Positions 51,858-61,339 of a stretch of DNA of 64,000 nucleotides are shown here, in pieces. Source of the DNA: Clostridia bacterium (GTDB taxonomy: Bacteria; Bacillota; Clostridia; Christensenellales; Borkfalkiaceae); assembly GCA_017463105.1 (NCBI GenBank), contig JAFTPU010000002.1:117740-181739 (forward strand), in the 5' to 3' direction. Within the stretch, counting starts at the first letter, position 1, and each line of letters begins with the position of its first letter. A program made the position numbers and the translations under genes. The notes below the pieces were generated by a model that was not told where the DNA came from, made no database searches, and saw only the letters and a list, made by a program, of their open reading frames with translations.

Positions 51858-52043
51858 ATGGCAAAGAAGTCAATGATAAATAAACAGCAGAAAGCGCCCA
51901 AGTTCTCTACGAGAGCTTACACGAGATGCACGATTTGCGGAAGACCCCATGCGGTTTTGAGAAAGTACGGCGTATGCCGTATCTGCTTCCGTAACCTTGC
52001 GTACAAGGGAGAAATTCCCGGCGTTAAGAAATCGAGCTGGTAA
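51858..52043 (+). CDS. rpsZ: 30S ribosomal protein S14, zinc-binding type
   Basis: 61 residues with [22 protein letters not shown], the four-cysteine zinc site of type Z S14, common in Firmicutes. GGAG precedes the ATG. Confidence 0.98.
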   Translation: MAKKSMINKQQKAPKFSTRAYTRCTICGRPHAVLRKYGVCRICFRNLAYKGEIPGVKKSSW

Positions 52044-52058
52044 TAGGAGGTAAGAAAA

Positions 52059-52448
52059 ATGACGGATCCTATCGCAGATATGCTTACAAGAATCAGAAAT
52101 GCGATCACGGCGAAGAAGGAAACGGTGGAGATCCCCGCTTCCAACGAAAAGAAAGCTATTGCCGAAATTCTTCTCAACGAAGGTTGGGTAAAGGATATGA
52201 AAATCGTCGAGGACGGTTACAACGGCAAGATCGCGATCACGCTTAAATACAACGATAAAAAATCGGTTATCAGCGGTTTGCAGAGAGTATCGAAGCCCGG
52301 TCTTCGTACGTATGCAGGCGTTGCAAACATGCCCCGCGTACTCGGCGGCTTCGGGACGGTTATTCTGTCCACGAACAAAGGCATCATGACCGGTAAGAAT
52401 GCAAAGGCAGCCAACGTAGGCGGCGAAGTCCTTTGCTACGTCTGGTAA
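52059..52448 (+). CDS. rpsH: 30S ribosomal protein S8
   Basis: Central 16S binder; in other bacteria also represses the spc operon. 129 residues, [26 protein letters not shown] and the C-terminal signature [25 protein letters not shown]. Confidence 0.98.
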   Translation: MTDPIADMLTRIRNAITAKKETVEIPASNEKKAIAEILLNEGWVKDMKIVEDGYNGKIAITLKYNDKKSVISGLQRVSKPGLRTYAGVANMPRVLGGFGTVILSTNKGIMTGKNAKAANVGGEVLCYVW

Positions 52449-52464
52449 GGGAGGTACGAGCAAT

Positions 52465-53013
52465 ATGTCGAGAATCGGTAAAATGCCCATCGCACTCCCT
52501 GCGGGCGTAACGGTAGATTTTAAAGACGGCGTCGTAACCGTAAAAGGACCCAAAGGTACGTTGACGAGAGAGATCGTCGGCAACATCGGTATCGAAACGG
52601 AAGGCACGAACCTTGTCGTAAAGGCTCTTGACGACGCTGCGGACACGAATGCGAAACACGGTCTGTACCGCGCGCTTTTGAACGGTATGGTCACGGGGGT
52701 AACGAGCGGTTTCGTTAAAGCGCTGGAAGTGAAAGGCGTAGGTTGGAAGGCGGCTGTTCAGGGCAACAAGCTCGTTCTGAACGTAGGCTTCTCCCATCCC
52801 GTGGAAGTGATCGCACCCGAAGGGATCAAATTCGAGTGCCCCGCGCTTACGGAGATCAACGTTTCCGGTATCAACAAGGAACTCGTAGGTCAGGTCGCGG
52901 CGAACATTCGCAAGATCAGAGTACCCGAGCCTTATCACGGATACGGTATTCGCTACAAGGGCGAAAACGTAGAACATAAAGAAGGTAAGACTTCCGGTAA
53001 AGGCAAGAAATAA
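52465..53013 (+). CDS. rplF: 50S ribosomal protein L6
   Basis: Near the factor-binding site. 182 residues, SRIGKMPIALPAGVTVDFKDGVV and the L6 signature KIRVPEPYHGYGIRYKGENV near the C-terminus. GGGAGG upstream. Confidence 0.98.
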   Translation: MSRIGKMPIALPAGVTVDFKDGVVTVKGPKGTLTREIVGNIGIETEGTNLVVKALDDAADTNAKHGLYRALLNGMVTGVTSGFVKALEVKGVGWKAAVQGNKLVLNVGFSHPVEVIAPEGIKFECPALTEINVSGINKELVGQVAANIRKIRVPEPYHGYGIRYKGENVEHKEGKTSGKGKK

Positions 53014-53026
53014 GGAGCGTTAAAGT

Positions 53027-53410
53027 ATGATTACGAAAATTGATAAAAATGCAGTCAGACAGAGACGCCACGCGCGCGTCAGAAAGACGGTGGTCGGTAC
53101 GGCGGAAGCACCTCGTATGAACGTTTACAGAAGTCTTAACCACATTTACGTGCAGGTGATCGACGACAGAGCCGGCAACGAAAAGGGCGGCGTTACGATC
53201 GCGGCGGCATCCACGATGGATAAAGCCGTGAAGGAAAAGATCGCGGGTCTCAACAAGACGGACGCGGCGAAGGTCGTAGGTGCCGTTGCGGCGGAAAGAG
53301 CAATGGCGAAAGGCGTTCAGGCAGTCGTATTCGACAGAGGCGGCTACCTTTACACGGGACGCGTAAAAGCAGTTGCGGACGGCGCAAGAGAAGCCGGACT
53401 TAAATTTTAA
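53027..53410 (+). CDS. rplR: 50S ribosomal protein L18
   Basis: 5S rRNA-binding protein. 127 residues with [37 protein letters not shown] and [26 protein letters not shown]. Confidence 0.98.
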   Translation: MITKIDKNAVRQRRHARVRKTVVGTAEAPRMNVYRSLNHIYVQVIDDRAGNEKGGVTIAAASTMDKAVKEKIAGLNKTDAAKVVGAVAAERAMAKGVQAVVFDRGGYLYTGRVKAVADGAREAGLKF

Positions 53411-53422
53411 GGAGTGGGTACC

Positions 53423-53950
53423 ATGGCAGACGAAAAAAGAGAAAGAAGACCTCAGAGAAGACAGGCGGAAGACGACGGACTTATCAAGAAGCTTATCGAA
53501 GTCAATCGCGTAACGAAGGTTGTAAAAGGCGGTAAAAATATGCGTTTTGCCGCACTCGTTATCGTAGGCGACGGCAACGGCAAGATCGGCGTTGCTACGG
53601 GTAAAGCGAAAGAAGTTCCCGAAGCTATCGAAAAGGCAACTTTGAGAGCAAAGAAGAACATGGTTTCCGTTTCTATCGTAGACGGCACGATCCCTCATCA
53701 AGTGATCGGCGTATTCGGTCGCGGCAGAGTGCTTATGATGCCGGCGAGCGAAGGTACCGGCGTTATCGCGGGCGGTCCCGTCCGTGCGGTAATGGAAGCC
53801 GTAGGTATCAAGAACATCAGAACGAAATCGCACGGTAGCCAAAACTCGGGCAACTGCGTGAAAGCGGCGATCGAAGGCTTGAAAGAGCTGAAATCCGTTG
53901 AGCAGGTTGCTTCGCTTCGCGGGAAATCCGTAGAAGAAATTTTGAGCTGA
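53423..53950 (+). CDS. rpsE: 30S ribosomal protein S5
   Basis: Fidelity protein at the mRNA entry. 175 residues, [37 protein letters not shown] is the dsRBD-like start, followed by the [18 protein letters not shown]-type region. ATG 53423 is taken because AAGGAG stands at the right distance; the in-frame GTG at 53414 would cover that site. Confidence 0.98.
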   Translation: MADEKRERRPQRRQAEDDGLIKKLIEVNRVTKVVKGGKNMRFAALVIVGDGNGKIGVATGKAKEVPEAIEKATLRAKKNMVSVSIVDGTIPHQVIGVFGRGRVLMMPASEGTGVIAGGPVRAVMEAVGIKNIRTKSHGSQNSGNCVKAAIEGLKELKSVEQVASLRGKSVEEILS

Positions 53951-53969
53951 TAAACGGAGGAACAAGAAA

Positions 53970-54149
53970 ATGGCAAAGATTAAAGTTACGCTTGTAAAGA
54001 GCACGATCGGGCAGGTCGACGCAGTGAAAGCTACCGTTACCGCCCTCGGTCTTAAAAAGATCCGTTCTTCCAAAGAACTTGACGATACTCCCGCAGTTCA
54101 GGGTATGATTGCGAAAGTGAAGCACCTCGTCAAAGTAGAAAACGTTTAA
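53970..54149 (+). CDS. rpmD: 50S ribosomal protein L30
   Basis: 59 residues: [20 protein letters not shown] followed by [19 protein letters not shown] and ending KHLVKVENV. The start is ATG 53970 behind GGAGG. Small two-helix/three-strand 23S binder between S5 and L15, as usual. Confidence 0.96.
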   Translation: MAKIKVTLVKSTIGQVDAVKATVTALGLKKIRSSKELDDTPAVQGMIAKVKHLVKVENV

Positions 54150-54160
54150 GGAGATTTATT

Positions 54161-54607
54161 ATGAGAATAGGTGAGCTTTCTCCCGCAGAGGGAGCAACCA
54201 AAGCGCCGAAAAGACTCGGTCGCGGTATTGGCTCCGGAACGGGTAAAACTTCCGGTAAGGGCCACAAAGGTCAGTGGGCTCGTAGCGGCGGCGGCGTACG
54301 TCCCGGTTTCGAGGGCGGTCAGATGCCTATCGCTCGTCGCGTTCCCAAGAGAGGTTTCAACCATAACGGTAAGAAAGAATACGTTATCGTGAACGTCGGC
54401 GACTTGGCGGATATTCCCGCAGGTACGGTGGTAGATTACGGTTTCGTTATGGAAAACGGTCTTGCGAAAGCCGTTAAAAACAATTGCGGACTCAAGGTTC
54501 TCGGCAAGGGCGAACTCAAAGTAGCTCTCACCGTGAAAGCGGCGAAATTCTCCGCATCCGCAAAAGAAGCCATCGAGGCAGCAAAGGGAACGGCGGAGAC
54601 CCTTTAA
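54161..54607 (+). CDS. rplO: 50S ribosomal protein L15
   Basis: 148 residues; the glycine/lysine-rich start ([34 protein letters not shown]) is the L15 signature, and [29 protein letters not shown] is the C-terminal domain. Precedes secY after a hairpin-bearing spacer. Confidence 0.98.
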   Translation: MRIGELSPAEGATKAPKRLGRGIGSGTGKTSGKGHKGQWARSGGGVRPGFEGGQMPIARRVPKRGFNHNGKKEYVIVNVGDLADIPAGTVVDYGFVMENGLAKAVKNNCGLKVLGKGELKVALTVKAAKFSASAKEAIEAAKGTAETL

Positions 54608-54631
54608 CGAATAGACCCGTAACGCGGAAAA

Positions 54632-54712
54632 CCGTCCCAAAAGCGGTTTTCCGTAGTTCGCGTTATTTCTCCCCCGCGTGAAAACGCTTTCGTTGCGCCC
54701 TTTGGCGCAATC
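54632..54712 (+). other. Intercistronic hairpins between rplO and secY
   Basis: CGGAAAACCG/CGGTTTTCCG (loop of eight to nine bases) and TTGCGCC/GGCGCAA. Neither has a T-tract, so mRNA processing or stability signals are more likely than terminators. A similar GTTCCGTC-GAAA-GACGGAAC hairpin lies at about 56077-56096 between secY and adk. Confidence 0.6.
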
Positions 54713-54737
54713 AGAAATCCAAAAACGGAGAAACAAA

Positions 54738-56051
54738 ATGTTACAGACACTTATCAATGCATTTAAAGTAAAGGAGATCCGGCATAAAGTATACATGATG
54801 CTTTTGCTGTTGCTGGTTTTCCGCATCGGTTGCTTTATACCGGTGCCCGGCTTGATCAGAAGTCAATTTTCAACCGTGGTGGAAGGTAACGACTTCCTTA
54901 CGCTGATGAGCAGCATCACGGGCGGCGCACTCTCGCAGGGTACGTTGTTCGCGCTCGGTATCGGACCGTATATAAACGCGTCCATTATCATGCAGCTTTT
55001 AAGCGTAGGTATTCCCGCGCTCGAAAGACTTTCCAAGCAAGGCGAAGAGGGGCGCAAAAAGATCGCGCAGTATACGCGTTACGTCACCATTCTTCTTGCC
55101 GTTATCCAGTCGGTCGGTATCATCGTTATGTTCGGTAACCAGCAGAATGCGATCAACGATTCGCTGTTCTTTAATCAGACATGGTTGGCGGGCATATTCA
55201 TGGCTACCGTTTATACGGCGGGCGCGTTCATCGTAATGTGGCTCGGTGAAAGAATTACCGACTACGGCGTGGGCAACGGTCAGTCGATGATCATCTTTGT
55301 CGGTATTCTCGCAACGGCGGGCAACTCCATTGTCGGTCAGTTTGAGCTGGTATTCGGCGGAGACATGAAAGCGCTTTGGGGCTTAATTGCGTTCGTTTTG
55401 GTGAGCGCAGTCATCTTCTTTGCCATCATCTACGTAGACCTTTCGGAAAGAAGAGTTCCCGTACAGTACGCGAAGCAGATCAAGGGCAGAAAGATGTACG
55501 GCGGTCAGTCCTCGAACATTCCCATCAGAATTTCGGGCGGCGGCGTAATGCCACTCATCTTCGCGTTCTCGATCCTGAGCTTCCCGCAGATGATCGCAAG
55601 CATGGTAGACCCCAACTCTACCGGTTGGTTTACAAAATTCTGGAATAACTATATGTCCGCTTCGGCGGAAGGCTGGGGTGCAGTCGTTTACGCGCTGGTA
55701 CTCTGCCTGCTCATCTTCGCGTTCTCGTTCTTCTATGCGCAGATGCAGTTCAACCCCGAAGACGTATCCAAGAGTATCCAACAGAACGGCGGCTTTATTC
55801 AGGGTATTCGTCCCGGTAAAGCGACGGAGGCGTATCTGAAAAAGATATCCAACCGTATCACGCTGTTCGGCGCTATTTATCTCTCGTTGATCGCATTTAT
55901 TCCTTCCGTTGCGTTCGCATGGGCGTCGCTCGATCTCGTCAACGTATTCTCTACGACGGGTATCCTGATCGTCGTTTCCGTGGCAATGGAATTCGAGAAA
56001 CAGTTGCAAGCGCAGTTGATGATGAAAAATTACAAAGGCTTCTTGAAATAA
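54738..56051 (+). CDS. secY: Protein translocase subunit SecY
   Basis: Membrane channel of the Sec pathway. 437 residues with ten hydrophobic segments, the first RHKVYMMLLLLLVFRIGCFIPVPG, the TLFALGIGPYINASIIMQLL plug/TM2 region and the conserved cytoplasmic loop YAKQIKGRKMYGGQSSNIPIR. ATG 54738 is preferred (ACGGAG upstream); an in-frame earlier ATG at 54678 would add 20 unusual residues. Confidence 0.97.
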   Translation: MLQTLINAFKVKEIRHKVYMMLLLLLVFRIGCFIPVPGLIRSQFSTVVEGNDFLTLMSSITGGALSQGTLFALGIGPYINASIIMQLLSVGIPALERLSKQGEEGRKKIAQYTRYVTILLAVIQSVGIIVMFGNQQNAINDSLFFNQTWLAGIFMATVYTAGAFIVMWLGERITDYGVGNGQSMIIFVGILATAGNSIVGQFELVFGGDMKALWGLIAFVLVSAVIFFAIIYVDLSERRVPVQYAKQIKGRKMYGGQSSNIPIRISGGGVMPLIFAFSILSFPQMIASMVDPNSTGWFTKFWNNYMSASAEGWGAVVYALVLCLLIFAFSFFYAQMQFNPEDVSKSIQQNGGFIQGIRPGKATEAYLKKISNRITLFGAIYLSLIAFIPSVAFAWASLDLVNVFSTTGILIVVSVAMEFEKQLQAQLMMKNYKGFLK

Positions 56052-56164
56052 GAGAAATTCCCGTAACGTTCCGTCGAAAGACGGAACGACGGAATAAGCC
56101 GAGGGCGCGCTGGCGAAAGCGAGCGTCGCTACATAAGTAATTTTTCAAAATAAGGAGATAGATT

Positions 56165-56797
56165 ATGAATATTATTTTACTCGGTGCGCCCGGCGCAGGA
56201 AAAGGCACGTTGGCTTCGAAGATTTCCGACGAATACAAATTGCCGCATATTTCCACGGGCGACATTTTCAGAGAGAACATCAAAAACCAAACGCCGATCG
56301 GGTTGCTTGCGAAATCGTATATCGATAAAGGACAGCTCGTACCCGACGAAGTGACCTGCAAGATCGTGGAAGAGCGTATTGCGAGAGAGGATTGCAAGAA
56401 CGGCTATATGTTGGACGGTTTCCCCCGCACCAACGCACAGGCGGAAGCGCTCGATAAGATCACGAAGATCGATTTGGTTATCAACATCGACGTCGATTTT
56501 TCTCTTTTGATGGGCAGACTTTGCGGCAGACGCGTTTGCAGAGATTGCGGCGAAAGCTATCACGTTTCGCGGATCGGCGACGCGACGACCTGTTCGAGAT
56601 GTGGCGGCGAGCTGTATCAGAGAAAGGACGACAACCCAGAGACGGTGCAGAGTCGTTTGGACGTGTACAACGCACAGACCGCTCCCCTGATCGAGTATTA
56701 TACGAAAAAGGGACTGATCTTCGACGTAGACGGCAGTACGACGCCCGAATACGTCTTTGGAAAAGTTTCGGAAAAACTCGACGAACTTCGTAAATAA
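56165..56797 (+). CDS. adk: Adenylate kinase
   Basis: Equilibrates ATP, ADP and AMP. 210 residues with the P-loop GAPGAGKGT, DGFPRTNAQAEAL, and a zinc-type LID (CRDCGESY...CSRCGGEL, four Cys) as in Gram-positive enzymes. GGAG upstream. Confidence 0.98.
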   Translation: MNIILLGAPGAGKGTLASKISDEYKLPHISTGDIFRENIKNQTPIGLLAKSYIDKGQLVPDEVTCKIVEERIAREDCKNGYMLDGFPRTNAQAEALDKITKIDLVINIDVDFSLLMGRLCGRRVCRDCGESYHVSRIGDATTCSRCGGELYQRKDDNPETVQSRLDVYNAQTAPLIEYYTKKGLIFDVDGSTTPEYVFGKVSEKLDELRK

Positions 56798-56802
56798 GAA
56801 AT

Positions 56803-57549
56803 ATGATTCACGTTAAGAGCGAAAAAGAGATAGAATTGTTGCGCGAACCGTGCAAGATCGTGCGCGATACCCTTTCTTTCGTCGGCTCGAAGATCAAAGC
56901 GGGCATGAGCACCAAAGAGGTCGACGAGTTGGTGGAACGGTATATCCGCGCGTCGGGGGCGAATCCCTCCTGTCTCGGTTACGGCGGCTTCCCCGCGTCG
57001 GCTTGCGTTTCGGTCAACGAAACGGTCGTGCACGGTATCCCCGATTCGCAGACTATTCTGAAAGAGGGCGACATCGTCAGCGTGGACGTGGTGGCGGACA
57101 AGAACGGCTATCACGGCGACGCGTGCAGAACGTTTTGTATCGGTAAGATCGCACCCGAAACCGAGAAGCTCGTAAAAGTGACGGAAGAGTGTTTCTTCAA
57201 AGGGATCGAGGGCTTGAAAGCCGGAACGCCCTTGTACGATATCGGCTATCGCGTACAACAGTATGCCGAATCCTTCGGATACGGTGTGATCCGTTCGTAT
57301 ACGGGTCACGGTATCGGTAGGGAAATGCACGAGGACCCGTCCGTACCGAATTTCGGGAGAAAGGGTACGGGGGTGCGGCTCAAAGCGGGTACGGTGCTTT
57401 GTATAGAACCGATGATCTCGCTCGGCAATTGGCGCGTGCGTCTGCTCGACGACGGGTGGGGCGCGGTGACGATCGACGGCAGTCCCGCGGCGCATTACGA
57501 AAATACCGTAGTGGTGCGCGAGGACGGCGTGGAGATACTCACGCTTTAA
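56803..57549 (+). CDS. map: Methionine aminopeptidase type I
   Basis: Removes N-terminal Met from new proteins. 248 residues; the five metal ligands are seen in SVDVVADKNGYHGDACRTF (two Asp), GHGIGREMHEDP (His), CIEPMI (Glu) and the final Glu in the ENTVVV region. Five bases after adk. Confidence 0.97.
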   Translation: MIHVKSEKEIELLREPCKIVRDTLSFVGSKIKAGMSTKEVDELVERYIRASGANPSCLGYGGFPASACVSVNETVVHGIPDSQTILKEGDIVSVDVVADKNGYHGDACRTFCIGKIAPETEKLVKVTEECFFKGIEGLKAGTPLYDIGYRVQQYAESFGYGVIRSYTGHGIGREMHEDPSVPNFGRKGTGVRLKAGTVLCIEPMISLGNWRVRLLDDGWGAVTIDGSPAAHYENTVVVREDGVEILTL

Positions 57550-57606
57550 ACAATAGAACGCGGCGGAGCCCGCTCCGTCGGAACAAAAAATTCGGAGGAG
57601 AATTCT

Positions 57607-57828
57607 GTGTCCAAAGACGACGTAATCGAAGCGGAAGGTAAAGTAGTCGAAGCGTTGCCCAACGCAACGTTCAGAGTGCAGCTTTCCAACGGTCACATAA
57701 TCACGGCATATATTTCCGGTAAACTTCGCATGAATTACATCAGGATCATCGAAGGAGATACGGTAAAATTGGAAATGAGCCCTTATGATTTGACGAAAGG
57801 CAGAATCACGTGGCGTAGTAAGTCGTAA
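57607..57828 (+). CDS. infA: Translation initiation factor IF-1
   Basis: 73-residue S1/OB-fold factor that blocks the A-site during initiation. [21 protein letters not shown] and [30 protein letters not shown] are the family pattern. The start is GTG 57607 behind CGGAGGAG. Confidence 0.97.
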   Translation: MSKDDVIEAEGKVVEALPNATFRVQLSNGHIITAYISGKLRMNYIRIIEGDTVKLEMSPYDLTKGRITWRSKS

Positions 57829-57870
57829 TCAAACGACGGAAAAGAGTTTAATTAACAAGGAGAAAATATC

Positions 57871-57987
57871 ATGAAAGTAAGACCTTCTGTAAAACCTATG
57901 TGCGACAAGTGCAAAGTTATCAAAAGAAACGGCAGAGTTATGGTGATCTGCTCCAAGAGCAAGAGCCATAAACAGAGACAGGGCTAA
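57871..57987 (+). CDS. rpmJ: 50S ribosomal protein L36
   Basis: 38 residues: [20 protein letters not shown] and then [18 protein letters not shown]. The CxxC...C...H zinc site is intact (C+ form). AAGGAG upstream of ATG 57871. Last gene before the alpha-operon promoter. Confidence 0.97.
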   Translation: MKVRPSVKPMCDKCKVIKRNGRVMVICSKSKSHKQRQG

Positions 57988-58017
57988 AAAAAGTTTTGGA
58001 TAATTACCAAAAAATGG

Positions 58018-58047
58018 TTGACAGACCTTGACGGCGCGTGGTATAAT
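58018..58047 (+). promoter_or_regulatory. Promoter of the rpsM-rpoA-rplQ group
   Basis: TTGACA (58018-58023), 18-base spacer, TATAAT (58042-58047). Confidence 0.88.
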
Positions 58048-58054
58048 AATTACA

Positions 58055-58325
58055 TGCCGTACTTTGGGGAAACCATATAAAAATAGGTGATTTTCCCGAA
58101 AAATAGCGTAATCAGGCTGAATTTCCGTAAAAATTACGGAAACTCAGTTTTGTTGCGTGTTAATGCGCGCGTGTACGCGTACGTATACGCGACGGCGGAT
58201 AGGCTTAGAACTCAAAAAATAATACAATACTTCAAACGGGCATTTTCCACTGCCCCGCTGACGTATTCGTTGGCAATAGATAAAAAATCAAACAAAAACG
58301 ACAAAAAAACGGAGGACAGAAATCA
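58055..58325 (+). promoter_or_regulatory. Leader of rpsM with attenuator-like hairpin
   Basis: In this 270-base leader CTGA (58118-58121) and TTTCCGTA (58123-58130) pair with TACGGAAA (58136-58143) and TCAG (58145-58148), and TTTTGTT follows. It could end transcription early and so control the alpha operon; S4 does this by translational control elsewhere, but its target is not recognised here. The rest holds an alternating CGCG/TACG stretch and no gene. Confidence 0.55.
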
Positions 58326-58694
58326 ATGGCACGTATTGCCGGTGTAGATTTACCCAGAGAAAAGAGAGTCGAAATCGGACTTACCTACATTTACGGTATC
58401 GGTTTGACGACTTCGAAAAAGATTCTCGCGGAAACGGGTATCAATCCCGATACGAGAGTAAAGGATCTCGACGAGAACGACGTTTCCAAATTGAGAGAAT
58501 ATATCGACCACAATTTGAGAGTGGAGGGCGAGCTTCGCAGCGAAGTTTCCCTCAACATCAAGCGCCTTATGGAAATCGGATGCTATCGCGGTATCCGTCA
58601 CAGAAAGGGCTTGCCCGTACGCGGACAGAGCACGAAGAGAAACGCTCGTACGCGTAAAGGTCCTGCGCGTGCGATCGCAGGCAAGAAGAAGTAA
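58326..58694 (+). CDS. rpsM: 30S ribosomal protein S13
   Basis: Head protein bridging to L5. 122 residues with [25 protein letters not shown] and the C-terminal [28 protein letters not shown]. Confidence 0.98.
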   Translation: MARIAGVDLPREKRVEIGLTYIYGIGLTTSKKILAETGINPDTRVKDLDENDVSKLREYIDHNLRVEGELRSEVSLNIKRLMEIGCYRGIRHRKGLPVRGQSTKRNARTRKGPARAIAGKKK

Positions 58695-58712
58695 TCGAGG
58701 AGGCGATAGACA

Positions 58713-59111
58713 ATGGCAGAAGTAAAAAAGAAAGTCGTTTCCCGTAAACGCAAAGAAATCAAGAAAGTAGACAAAGGACAAGTTCATATTCAATCGACCT
58801 TCAACAACACGATCGTAACGGTTACGGATATGAACGGTAACGCGATCTCGCAGTCGAGCGCAGGTGCGCTTGGTTACAAGGGCAGCAGAAAAGGTACGCC
58901 GTTCGCGGCGCAGATGGCTGCCGAGACGGCTGCGAAAGTTGCGAAAGAACACGGACTTCGTACGGTTGAAGTGTACGTGAAAGGTCCCGGGGCAGGAAGA
59001 GAATCCGCGATCCGCGCGCTTTCCGCATGCGAATTGGAGATCACGTTGATCTCCGACGTTTCCCCCATTCCTCACAACGGTTGCAGACCGCCGAAGCGTC
59101 GTAGAGTTTAA
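58713..59111 (+). CDS. rpsK: 30S ribosomal protein S11
   Basis: Platform protein. 132 residues, [21 protein letters not shown] and the signature [17 protein letters not shown]; ends PPKRRRV as usual. Confidence 0.98.
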   Translation: MAEVKKKVVSRKRKEIKKVDKGQVHIQSTFNNTIVTVTDMNGNAISQSSAGALGYKGSRKGTPFAAQMAAETAAKVAKEHGLRTVEVYVKGPGAGRESAIRALSACELEITLISDVSPIPHNGCRPPKRRRV

Positions 59112-59130
59112 TAGGAGGCAATAAGAGAAA

Positions 59131-59757
59131 ATGGCAAGATATAGAGAAGCAAAGTGCAAGCTTTGCAGAAGAGAAGGCGCAAAATTGTTCCTTAAAGGCG
59201 ACAAGTGCTATATGGATAAATGCCCGTTCAACAAGCGTCCGGTTGCTCCCGGTCAGCACGGTGCGGACAGAAAGAAGGTTTCCGAATACGGATTGCAGCT
59301 TCGCGAAAAGCAGAAGACCAAGAGAATTTACGGCGTACAGGAAGGTCAGTTCCGTAAGTATTACGAAATGGCAGACCGTATGAAGGGCGTTACGGGTGAA
59401 AACATGCTTTCCCTTTTGGAAAGACGTCTCGACAACGTAGTGTTCAGAATGGGCATTGCACCCTCCAGAACGTTGGCTCGTCAGATCGTCAGCCACGCGC
59501 ATTTGTCCGTAAACGGCAAAACGGTTACGATCCCTTCGTATATCGTGAAAGCCGGCGACGTGATCGTCGTGAAAGAAAACAGAAAGGGCAACAAATATTT
59601 CACCGAACTCAAAGAAACGAAGGCAAGCAACACCCTTGCGAAATGGGTTGAGTTTGACAGAGAAAAACTTGAAGGAAAGGTATTGGCTCTTCCCACGAGA
59701 GAAGACATCGACAGCCAGATTGCTGAGCATATGATTGTCGAATTGTACTCCAAATAA
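59131..59757 (+). CDS. rpsD: 30S ribosomal protein S4
   Basis: 16S assembly initiator. 208 residues with an N-terminal four-cysteine zinc site (CKLCRREG...CYMDKCPF), and the S4 RNA-binding domain [34 protein letters not shown]. Confidence 0.98.
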   Translation: MARYREAKCKLCRREGAKLFLKGDKCYMDKCPFNKRPVAPGQHGADRKKVSEYGLQLREKQKTKRIYGVQEGQFRKYYEMADRMKGVTGENMLSLLERRLDNVVFRMGIAPSRTLARQIVSHAHLSVNGKTVTIPSYIVKAGDVIVVKENRKGNKYFTELKETKASNTLAKWVEFDREKLEGKVLALPTREDIDSQIAEHMIVELYSK

Positions 59758-59782
59758 TTGAAAAATATCAGGAGGTAACATA

Positions 59783-60733
59783 ATGATCGAAATGGATATG
59801 CCCAAACTCGAAGTGCTTGAAAACGACGATTTTTATGCGAAAGTCGTATGCGAGCCCTTGGAGAAAGGTTTCGGTCTTACCATTGGAAACTGTCTGAGAA
59901 GAATTCTGCTCTCCGCATTGCCCGGCGCGGCGGTGGAAGGCATTAAATTCCCCGACGGTAGCGTAAAACACGAGTTTTCCGCCGTTGCGGGCGTAAAAGA
60001 GGACGTTACGGAAATTATCCTTAACCTCAAAACGCTTGCGATCAAAACGAAAGTTATCGACAAAGATTACGAAAAGGTTCTGCACATCTGCAAGGAGGGT
60101 CCCGCCGTGCTTACGGGTAAGGACCTCAACGTGGACGCGGAAATCGAGGTCATCAATGCAGATCAGTATATCTGCACGATCGACGAGGGCGCGAAGCTCG
60201 ACGTCGAGATCACGGTCGGCAGGGGCAGAGGCTATCGCCCCGCAAAAGAGAACAAGAAGGCGATCATCGATTATATCGCGGTCGATTCCATCTATACGCC
60301 CGTACAGAGAGTAAATTACACGGTCGAGCCTACGCGCGTAGGTCAGGCGGTAGATTACGACAAGCTGACGTTGGAAGTGTGGACGGACGGTACGTTCTCG
60401 GGTAAGGAGATCATTTCCTTGGCGGCGAAGATCATGCAGGATCACATCAATCTGTTCGTAAATCTCAGCGAGACGATCAAAGGTATGGATATCCTCGTTA
60501 AGACGGAAGACGACAAGCAACAGCAAATTCTCAAAATGGCGATTGAAGAAATGGACCTTTCCGTCCGTTCGTACAACTGCTTGAAGAGAGCGAACATTCA
60601 CACGGTCGAAGACCTTACCAAAAAGACGGAGGACGACATGTTGAAGGTGAGAAACCTCGGCAGAAAGTCGCTTGACGAAGTCATTCAGAAATTGGATTCT
60701 TACGGCCTTGCATTAAGACAACAGGAGGATTAA
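59783..60733 (+). CDS. rpoA: RNA polymerase alpha subunit
   Basis: Assembles RNA polymerase and reads UP elements. 316 residues: alpha-NTD ([23 protein letters not shown]) and alpha-CTD ([22 protein letters not shown]-type helices, [14 protein letters not shown]). The CTD matters here because A/T tracts precede the S10 and tRNA promoters. AGGAGG upstream. Confidence 0.98.
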   Translation: MIEMDMPKLEVLENDDFYAKVVCEPLEKGFGLTIGNCLRRILLSALPGAAVEGIKFPDGSVKHEFSAVAGVKEDVTEIILNLKTLAIKTKVIDKDYEKVLHICKEGPAVLTGKDLNVDAEIEVINADQYICTIDEGAKLDVEITVGRGRGYRPAKENKKAIIDYIAVDSIYTPVQRVNYTVEPTRVGQAVDYDKLTLEVWTDGTFSGKEIISLAAKIMQDHINLFVNLSETIKGMDILVKTEDDKQQQILKMAIEEMDLSVRSYNCLKRANIHTVEDLTKKTEDDMLKVRNLGRKSLDEVIQKLDSYGLALRQQED

Positions 60734-60737
60734 AATT

Positions 60738-61244
60738 ATGCCCGGCAAATTGGGAAGAACGTCCAAAGAAAGAAACGCGCTTTTGAGAAACCTCGCGTCC
60801 CAGCTTCTTTGGTATGGAAAAATCGAAACGACCGCTGCAAAGGCGAAAGAGCTCAGATCTTACGTTGAAAAGCTCATCACCAAAGCGGTAAACACCTACG
60901 ACGATAACGTCGAATTCGAAGTAACGAAAAAGGACGCAAAAGGCAAAGAAGTTACCGTTACCAGCGTAAAAGACGGTGCGAAGAAGCTTGCCGCTCGCCG
61001 TGCGATCATGGCTAAGACCTACGATCTGCAGGAAGTAAAAGCGTTCACGGAAAAGAAGAGCGAGTTCAAGGCGAGAACGGCTGACGTTCAGCATCCTTTG
61101 ATGGACAAACTTTTCAACGAGATCGCGCCCAAATACGCGGCTCGTAAAGAGGAGCTCGGTCAAGGCGGCGGCTATACGAGAATTTACCTTCTCGGCGAAC
61201 GTCGCGGCGACGCAGCGGAAAAAGCGATCATCGAATTGGTCTAA
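60738..61244 (+). CDS. rplQ: 50S ribosomal protein L17 with internal insertion
   Basis: Starts [22 protein letters not shown] and ends [25 protein letters not shown], both standard. At 168 residues it is about 45 longer than the common form, because a charged segment ([38 protein letters not shown] region) is inserted in the middle. Last gene of the ribosomal super-operon. Confidence 0.96.
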   Translation: MPGKLGRTSKERNALLRNLASQLLWYGKIETTAAKAKELRSYVEKLITKAVNTYDDNVEFEVTKKDAKGKEVTVTSVKDGAKKLAARRAIMAKTYDLQEVKAFTEKKSEFKARTADVQHPLMDKLFNEIAPKYAARKEELGQGGGYTRIYLLGERRGDAAEKAIIELV

Positions 61245-61263
61245 TCGTTAAAAACAAAGAATT

Positions 61264-61293
61264 ACCCGCAAGTTGTTCTTGCGGGTTTCTTAC
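61264..61293 (+). terminator. Terminator of the ribosomal operon
   Basis: ACCCGCAAG (61264-61272) pairs with CTTGCGGGT (61278-61286), loop TTGTT, then TTCTTACTT. Confidence 0.8.
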
Positions 61294-61299
61294 TTAATA

Positions 61300-61328
61300 A
61301 AAGCTCCGTTTTCGGCGGAGCTTTAAAA
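61300..61328 (-). terminator. Terminator of degV
   Basis: AAAGCTCCG (61300-61308) and CGGAGCTTT (61316-61324) pair; AT-rich on both sides, so it can also back up the ribosomal terminator. Confidence 0.7.
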
Positions 61329-61339
61329 ATTTCGACGTA

